From an uncultured Phascolarctobacterium sp. (GTDB lineage: Bacteria; Bacillota; Negativicutes; Acidaminococcales; Acidaminococcaceae): a DNA stretch of 19,121 bases. Position 1 is the stretch's first letter; the number at the start of each line of letters is the position of its first letter. This document shows, one piece after another, positions 15,601 through 19,121 of this stretch. The position numbers and the translations under genes are program-made. The stretch is taken from assembly GCA_900757795.1 (NCBI GenBank), contig CAAEPE010000007.1, positions 1-19,121 of the forward strand, in the 5' to 3' direction. The notes under the pieces are model-generated. The model searched no databases, had not been told where the DNA came from, and saw nothing but the letters and a program-made list of their open reading frames with translations.

Positions 15601-18600
15601 TGCAATCTATGTAGGTGGTATTACAGGAGAGAACACTGAAAAAGGACAAATTACCGGTGCAGGCAACAGCAACAGCGGTACTGTTTTTGGCGAAAATTAT
15701 GTAGGTGGTGTTGTTGGTGTTAATCGTGGTGAGATAAGCGGTCAGGATGATAATCCTACGGAAATTCGCAACGACGGTTATGTTCATGCAACTGCTGGCG
15801 GCGCAGGCGGTTTGATTGGTTACAACTATGAAGATTTAATGCATAATGTAACCTTAATTAACGGCGGCGTTGTTTCCGGTACGAGAGATGCCGGTACCGG
15901 CGGTATTATTGGCGTTAATGAGGGTAATATCCAAAATACCAATTTGATTGGTGAACTTGGCGCAGTTGTTGTAGGTGAAAAAAATGTCGGCGGCTTGATT
16001 GGCATTAACTATGGCAATGTTGCAGGCGGTCGTGATGATGACGGTAATTATTACGCGCATCAAATTTACAACAACGGTAAAGTTATCGGCGGTACAACTG
16101 AATTTAAAGAAACTTTGGGCGCAGATGATGACCCAAATGAATGGACGCAGATTGGCGAAGCGGAAAATATTAAAGGTTATTATAAGATTACCGAAGATAA
16201 CGCAAGCTCTGACATCGGCGGCTTGGTTGGCAGCAATGACACTAAAGAGGGTAAAACTGGCAGCTTGATTGCCGGTTATAACACCGGATATGTTGAAGGC
16301 GGCACCAATGTTGGCGGCATTGTAGGTAATAATGCGGCTGGCGCAGCGGTTGACCAAGTGTTTAATGCCGGTACGGTTGAAGGTACTGCTGCTGTTGGTA
16401 AAGTTGTAGGCAATAATAATGGTACTGTAACTAATGCTTATGATGTGGACAGTGACTTAAAAGGAATAATTGGTAAAGGTAATCCAGTTGGTGAAGAAAC
16501 TGAAGGTTTTTGGACAACCTACGGTGATGGTAAAACAGCTGGCAAAGAAAATTACGGTACCAATAAGCTGTTGAGCGTATTCCTGACGAAGATTAATTTT
16601 GTTCCGGAATATGAAAACGCTTTCAAAGATTTTGTTTACAACGCTCACAAGCAAAGTATTATTGTTAAAGCAGAAGAAAGAGTAGACGTTAATGACTATC
16701 CAGTAAAAGATGAAGCTGGCAACCAACTATATGATGTCAATGTTTACAAAAATGACGGCCTTGGCAATACTAATTCGGAAACCTTGCTTGGCCATTTTGT
16801 AAATGCTTCCGGTGATGAGAAAGCAGCTCACAGCTTAGCGGATCTTATCAATACGAAAGTAAACAAAGACGGTACAATAGAAGGCGAAGGCACTGGCGAT
16901 TTATTGAGTGGTACTTCCTTTACTGATGCGGGTACCTATAATATCTTCAATACTAAGCAGATAGACGTAAACGGTCAACTTGATGAGAAAAATCCCAATA
17001 ACTTAGGCTTTGACGTTACGGAAATTAAGACAGACAACAATACTCCTATTGATAAAGTAACAGTTAATAAAGCTCAAATCAGTCTGACGCTGAAGGATAT
17101 TTGGAGAATTTACGGCGACGCGAAAAAAATATACGGTGATGCTGGTTTAACAAAGGATGGCAGTTACAGTTTTAACTTTGAAGGTAAGAACATTACTTTA
17201 AATGATACTATGCTTAGTCAGTTAGAAAACTTAGTAAAAGTAACAAAGCCTACCGACAAAAATAAACCTAGTACTGTTGTTGACGGTGCGTTAAAAGATG
17301 CTGACCATACTAAAGATGTCGGTAATTATAACTGGTCGTTGCAGGCAATTCTTGATGCCACTAATGCTTTGTCTAACAACTATGAGCTTATTAAAGCTGA
17401 TGGAGACAAGTTTAATGAAAAGGGCGTATATACTGCTAATTCGCATGTATTAGCAAGAACTCTGACGCTGAGTGATTTCTTGGCACAAGTTACTTATGGT
17501 GATAAAGTTACCGACTGGAAAGCATTACTTAGTAATGGTGGCAAGTTAAATGATGACAATGGTATCGTGTATGGTGATGATGTAAGCTTTACCATAAATA
17601 ATGCAACGCTAAAAGCTGGCACTGCTTATGCAACAAGCAGTAACGGCAGAAATACTGCGGATGTATTGCCTAATAACGGCACGTATAAAGACAGCCTAGA
17701 TATCACAGCAACACTAACTGGTGACCAAGCTGGCAACTATGTTCTTGCTCCTAATATAAAAGGTGATATTCAAGTAAATCCCAAAGCAATTACTATTGAC
17801 TTGAACAATATCGAAAGAGTATACGGTACAGTTGGAGACAATTATGGTATTGCTGATAATGTTAAGGATTCGCTTGTCAATGGAGATAAAGACAAAGCGA
17901 ATATAACCTTTAAAGTTACTAGCGATGGCGGTCTTGTAAAAAATGGTACCGAGACGAATAATGTTAATCCGGAAAGTGCACCCTATAAGTGGACAGCTGC
18001 TGTAGATTTTGGCGACCAAGTAAAAACCGGTAATTATGCTATTACTTATACTGGTGGCAATTCTGTAGTAACACCTAAACCATTAACTCTTAGCGAAATT
18101 TTAGCAGAAATAGTTTATGGTACTAAAAATATTAACTGGGATAACGCAGTACAGAATACTGCTAAATTAAACGACGTAGTATATGGCGATAATGTAGGCT
18201 TTACATATTCTACTGCTGGCGCTCAAGTGATAACAGGCAGTGATTATGTTCTAAATGCCAAGGGCAGGGATACGGCAGATGTTGGCCTCTATGAAAAGAG
18301 TATTCAGCTTACTAACGTAAAACTTACCGGCGACAAAGCTGGAAATTATATTCTTCCGGTTACAAATGCTACTGGTACTATTAAAGTAACGCCTGCGACA
18401 CTGCATATTAAAGTTGATGATAAAACAATGCAGCTTGGCGGTACTGAGCCTATTTACACTGGCAGTATTACCGGCAATACTAATGGTGACGAATTAACAG
18501 ATATCTTTGGTGAAAGTTATAAATACAAATATCAGTTGCAAGATTCTTCTTTAACAGATAAAATCGGAAAACACCAAAATGCTATTGGTATAGTGATAAA

Positions 18601-18862
18601 TGGTAAATACTACGAGCTTGAATCCGACTTTACTTTTAGCTCAAACTATACCTATAAGTATCATCGTGGTACGCTGACTGTAACAGACACGGTTGATCCT
18701 ACCGACCCGACTAACCCGGATAATCCGTACAGCCCTGATAACCCGAATAATTGGCAGGCAGAGGATAAATATCCGTGGTATCAATGGGATAAGCAGCGCA
18801 ACGAGCGCGAACGCAAGGCAGAGGTTCACTTTGTGGACGGCGGTATGCACGTAGAAGCATAA
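9626..18862 (+). CDS. Giant TpsA exoprotein (filamentous-haemagglutinin-like adhesin) with GLUG and MBG repeats
   Basis: A 3,078-residue secreted protein. It has a signal peptide (about 1-29, ending ASAFA) and a TPS secretion domain (about 30-260) with the N127-P-A-G motif (NPNG in other TpsA) and a filling beta-helix. GLUG block 1 (entry module from about 268, repeats 373-1032) has some 17 [IVMTL]GG[IV]-type units. A beta-helix-like middle follows (about 1033-1490). GLUG block 2 (entry module from about 1497, FSGKFNG at 1562, repeats to about 2276) has some 19 units of the GG[IVL]xGxN type. MBG/YDG-type repeats (about 2486-3021) follow in the order A-B-A-B-C. A PTDPTNPDNP linker leads to the tail WYQWDKQRNERERK...HFVDGGMH. 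The mature part has a single cysteine (Cys790), beside an RGD (793-795). No toxin domain is seen. Base composition is more A+T-rich than in tpsB. Likely a cell-surface fibre for adhesion or biofilm. Confidence 0.93.
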   Translation: MKKSKRLNHYIRLACLTGALFCYSASAFAEVLPNIQLPENGKWIMGGSGIINEGGKGTFNNNTMNISQNGENAVIKWGKFSIGSIATVNFERQGGGNFNILNYDAGGTMSQIRGTLKAENGNVFIVNPAGVFIGNSAQVDVGSLYVSNKKLNEDVLGNFNGTASSINNMFASDQPATPAELMSLGHINATEVTFDGSRIVLDTELLTTGGLEHPMEAKNIHIKTDDSNKVVIGYNAYDNTNKYFQTEDQKNEVIADVNGADFTKANGYMWVRDLEQLQAINTNKSGNYALRNGIGAISTKDTTFVPIGDADNPFTGKFDGLAGNVDGIDFAIFDLHVTGAENQNNLGLFGVTEGAQIRNVLLTGGEVTGTGDNIGVLVGSANNTTIENVRNSINVSGIGTNSENIGGIVGKVEDAAGKGATKISDILNTGDIQGFANVGGVVGGIDGDSARASISNAENIGRVQGIDTTNEDNTTYSHDIGGIAGSAANADISDVENNLQIVGGYNVGGIVGSGANVSIKDAINNADVTASGYTTEAYKYHSNNYDTNGNWKENYQSGNTTIEIPEESTPNVNIANIGGIIGSAVKSSIGDEFGNSNVINYGNVKSIKTGANDSDPYNAGNVGGIAGRAEDTNIYNVENKENEIYGAHNVGGIAGYFGNSDNADDKFIVSGAVNNGGEIMATGARYKNKFVYERVRPAGVYSNEPFIIGNMGGIAGYMYGDASYISQSGNRGNVHSQIIKDQSNILDSSKAANVGGIVGKIDRSNTKSKTDLIDDKGNIKTGVQAAIYDCYNRGDIQGYTGVGGVVGMMYNGEVVTTDNSGTVTSTRISTGSVDPLNMGGIVGDTTEDTEAHAFIYNVHNDGTIGSSDFSFYGRHVGGVVGRLSGDIEKSYNTGAIYNAYSNTGGIVGYSKGNGNELTNVFNTGNITVYNVDTDQSSAVGGIVGGERGKLTINNAYNLGTLRSFRNKINESIKDNTIGGIIGNSIGTTNISNVYTLGNLYAYDGSSTLSGLGAIYGSGSGSGTVSNAYYITPEISVTSGKDGFRTLTDDNLNGATSINFTDRTNWSKYTDFGFSDASLVLVDDAGFTTTENGAWRIYNYKFNDGTGDTYIATTPILNVFMPKSQGYFGSNSATGKTNRTNIHSVQYGTAYNPLLTIINATTPKNTEGLLNGLNTISFDWNKINPDRSASFAVFNGNLSISDFNTQGNLYGGTLYAKGNLSINNAYSETEVDGKKYINSGDVLLGSGAKLYGSTINVTSGGQLVNYGEIRSTGQVAGGSAVTLSAEGDVEIIGEVTSNGEENVVVPNIGRYPVDPGKTTANLGEFGQKIVNDIAKSGVDMPSVGEYYSRRFEAESIKGDISITSEKGDVNVLLGVAQKGHINSSQNLNITGQNVYVDSDLSIKGSLALNATDKTVLDITNIGAVNTNADGQEKAREAFVTHFKNIEEGDTNTNTISFSNVDNALITMDLWDTDSFKLSDHTTLGDALRKMKVDDENNGFDLFHIWIDNAKALQGINNRDDSSTNGKNIITYNFALKNNIDAAELSDKFRAIGVAGDDGKTNVFSGKFNGRGNTIVGLDVDNDSAGLFSVVGIREENNKTYTGKVSNLNIYSSSFKGGTVGAVAGINKGEIDNVTTFGNRVNSYNLVSGDEINNSAPGVTGGISSAGGITGINNGTIRNASVNDAVATSVANSGTKNSFAGGIAGVNTADAAKIDNSVANSDITSTEGAHALGGVVGINSKNAVVDTVRSLGIVNGTYSVGNNNVISDNVGGIAGINEGGAQITKAYNVAHVSGGSNVGGIVGKLVGSNTNTTADKYDLQEVVSAGDIYSTKKDADGKNIAQNVGGIVGFIDNSNHTHTYINSGRNTGEVTGNENVGGLVGNNGVGSNLQNVINDANANITGNTNVGGLVGNNFGNINAANSNLVNEGRVYGVTNVGGIAGVNSAGGVITNTNSNITLYVKDNAANAQYFGGVAGSNEGTITSATNTGNVNAKDAIYVGGITGENTEKGQITGAGNSNSGTVFGENYVGGVVGVNRGEISGQDDNPTEIRNDGYVHATAGGAGGLIGYNYEDLMHNVTLINGGVVSGTRDAGTGGIIGVNEGNIQNTNLIGELGAVVVGEKNVGGLIGINYGNVAGGRDDDGNYYAHQIYNNGKVIGGTTEFKETLGADDDPNEWTQIGEAENIKGYYKITEDNASSDIGGLVGSNDTKEGKTGSLIAGYNTGYVEGGTNVGGIVGNNAAGAAVDQVFNAGTVEGTAAVGKVVGNNNGTVTNAYDVDSDLKGIIGKGNPVGEETEGFWTTYGDGKTAGKENYGTNKLLSVFLTKINFVPEYENAFKDFVYNAHKQSIIVKAEERVDVNDYPVKDEAGNQLYDVNVYKNDGLGNTNSETLLGHFVNASGDEKAAHSLADLINTKVNKDGTIEGEGTGDLLSGTSFTDAGTYNIFNTKQIDVNGQLDEKNPNNLGFDVTEIKTDNNTPIDKVTVNKAQISLTLKDIWRIYGDAKKIYGDAGLTKDGSYSFNFEGKNITLNDTMLSQLENLVKVTKPTDKNKPSTVVDGALKDADHTKDVGNYNWSLQAILDATNALSNNYELIKADGDKFNEKGVYTANSHVLARTLTLSDFLAQVTYGDKVTDWKALLSNGGKLNDDNGIVYGDDVSFTINNATLKAGTAYATSSNGRNTADVLPNNGTYKDSLDITATLTGDQAGNYVLAPNIKGDIQVNPKAITIDLNNIERVYGTVGDNYGIADNVKDSLVNGDKDKANITFKVTSDGGLVKNGTETNNVNPESAPYKWTAAVDFGDQVKTGNYAITYTGGNSVVTPKPLTLSEILAEIVYGTKNINWDNAVQNTAKLNDVVYGDNVGFTYSTAGAQVITGSDYVLNAKGRDTADVGLYEKSIQLTNVKLTGDKAGNYILPVTNATGTIKVTPATLHIKVDDKTMQLGGTEPIYTGSITGNTNGDELTDIFGESYKYKYQLQDSSLTDKIGKHQNAIGIVINGKYYELESDFTFSSNYTYKYHRGTLTVTDTVDPTDPTNPDNPYSPDNPNNWQAEDKYPWYQWDKQRNERERKAEVHFVDGGMHVEA
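10427..12720 (+). repeat. GLUG repeat block 1 of TpsA, coding
   Basis: The block starts with a GLUG entry module (W.RDLEQLQAINTNKSGNYALRNGIGA...FVPIG...FTGKFDG) and then about 17 GLUG units with cores such as IGGIVGKV, VGGVVGGI, VGGIAGYF and MGGIAGYM. The position after the second conserved Gly is almost always a residue other than Asn, unlike block 2. Between 12130 and 12720 the DNA becomes visibly richer in A+T and in ATA codons. Confidence 0.8.
14107..16455 (+). repeat. GLUG repeat block 2 of TpsA, coding
   Basis: A second entry module (IWIDNAKALQGINNRDD... FRAIGVAG ... FSGKFNGRGN) is followed by about 19 GLUG units with cores such as AGGITGINNG, VGGIAGINEG, VGGLVGNNFG and VGGVVGVNRG. The N-x-G after the core is nearly constant here. 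It is thus a second, differently evolved array within the same protein, not a simple copy of block 1. Confidence 0.8.
17081..18690 (+). repeat. MBG/YDG-type repeats of TpsA in an A-B-A-B-C order, coding
   Basis: Five units of roughly 90-125 residues. A1 (about 2486-2609) carries LTLKDIWRIYGDAKKIYGDAG. B1 (2610-2719) carries LTLSDFLAQVTYGDKVTDW, VYGDDVSFT and LTGDQAGNYVL. A2 (2719-2816) carries ITIDLNNIERVYGTVGDNYG. B2 (2817-2922) carries LTLSEILAEIVYGTKNINW, VYGDNVGFT and LTGDKAGNYIL. C (2923-3021) carries LHIKVDDKTMQLGGTEPIYTG and GTLTVTDT. Such MBG-type beta-rich units occur in bacterial surface proteins as stalks. Confidence 0.75.
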
Positions 18863-18908
18863 TCCTTTAAAAACTTTCTTTACTAATTTTTCATAACTTA
18901 ATATTGAG

Positions 18909-18950
18909 TGCAGGCATAACGGCAAATCGTTGTGCCTGCATTTTTTATTT
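18909..18950 (+). terminator. Terminator of the tpsB-tpsA operon
   Basis: TGCAGGCA (18909-18916) pairs with TGCCTGCA (18933-18940), with an inner stem AACG (18918-18921) / CGTT (18928-18931), and runs into six T (18941-18946) and a further T-rich stretch. It lies 47 bases past the stop codon. Confidence 0.93.
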
Positions 18951-19121
18951 GTTTTTATTGCAAAATTTAGTAAAATACTTGTGCTGAGGTGGTTTGGGAT
19001 AGGTGCGTGGGTAAGCACTTAAAGATAACGTATAATAAGTTGCGCAAAATCAATTCATAAAAAATAGACATAGAACTTACCTTTGCTTACAATTAAGTTA
19101 CCACACAAAACTGGAAAGAAG
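18951..19121 (+). promoter_or_regulatory. Possible upstream region of a next gene outside the window
   Basis: No gene is seen after the terminator. A TATAAT occurs at 19031-19036, but the bases at the -35 distance (TGGGTA, 19008-19013) match poorly. GTGCT (18981-18985) and AGCAC (19014-19018) enclose a G-rich segment and could form a hairpin. The window ends with GGAAAGAAG, which would suit a ribosome binding site for a gene just beyond the edge. All weak. Confidence 0.3.

Noticed and set aside
10667..16357. Several long open frames on the minus strand inside tpsA
   Set aside because: They mirror the Gly/Asn/Ile-rich repeats of the sense frame, have low-complexity Ile/Asn/Thr/Ala content, no ribosome binding sites and no recognisable domains.
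10800..16400. Regularly spaced similar DNA words that resemble a CRISPR array
   Set aside because: The similarity follows the codons of GLUG units in one open frame, unit lengths vary, and the words are not identical.
16455..18862. TpsA as a contact-dependent inhibition (CdiA) effector
   Set aside because: No toxin domain or VENN-type junction is visible, and the terminator follows without room for an immunity gene.
18988..19011. G-rich stretch as a G-quadruplex
   Set aside because: Mostly GG pairs with uneven spacing; only weak two-layer potential.

Overview
The window looks like a chromosomal piece of a diderm (outer-membrane) Firmicute of the class Negativicutes. This is inferred, not proven. 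The basis is the mixture of Firmicutes-style signals (AGGAGG-like ribosome binding sites, strong TTGNNN-17-TATAAT promoters, compact U-tailed terminators) with a complete outer-membrane two-partner secretion (TPS) system. A genus such as Phascolarctobacterium or a relative would fit, but the sequence alone does not settle it.

Left part (1-2210): a cluster of three palindromes, a type II toxin-antitoxin pair (Phd/YefM-like antitoxin and ParE/RelE-like toxin, overlapping by 23 bases), and a lipoprotein of the NamZ (DUF1343) family that probably trims N-acetylmuramic acid from peptidoglycan fragments, closed by a terminator. Then a minus-strand gamma-carbonic-anhydrase-like hexapeptide protein (2223-2774) with its own promoter and terminator. 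Next is a plus-strand pair with its own promoter: a TVP38/TMEM64-type membrane protein overlapping a CYTH-CHAD protein. A bidirectional terminator separates this pair from a minus-strand tRNA-Arg(CCG) gene. A compact operon follows (5415-7026): YbgC-type thioesterase, CofE-like ligase, and a one-TM protein of unknown function.

Right part (about 7109-18950): a two-partner secretion locus. A small XRE regulator (7484-7783) precedes a TpsB outer-membrane transporter (7955-9610) and a 3,078-residue TpsA exoprotein (9626-18862), ended by a strong terminator. The promoters of the regulator and of tpsB share an unusual run of 6-7 G between the -35 and -10 boxes. The regulator promoter is abutted by an almost continuous palindrome, and the tpsB promoter overlaps an inverted repeat. 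This suggests that the XRE protein controls itself and/or the adhesin. TpsA is modular: signal peptide, TPS secretion domain, a first GLUG block, a beta-helix-like middle, a second GLUG block with its own entry module, alternating MBG-type repeats (A-B-A-B-C), a Pro/Asn/Asp linker and a short charged and aromatic tail. No polymorphic toxin domain or immunity gene is visible, so a surface adhesin or matrix protein is more likely than a contact-dependent inhibition effector.
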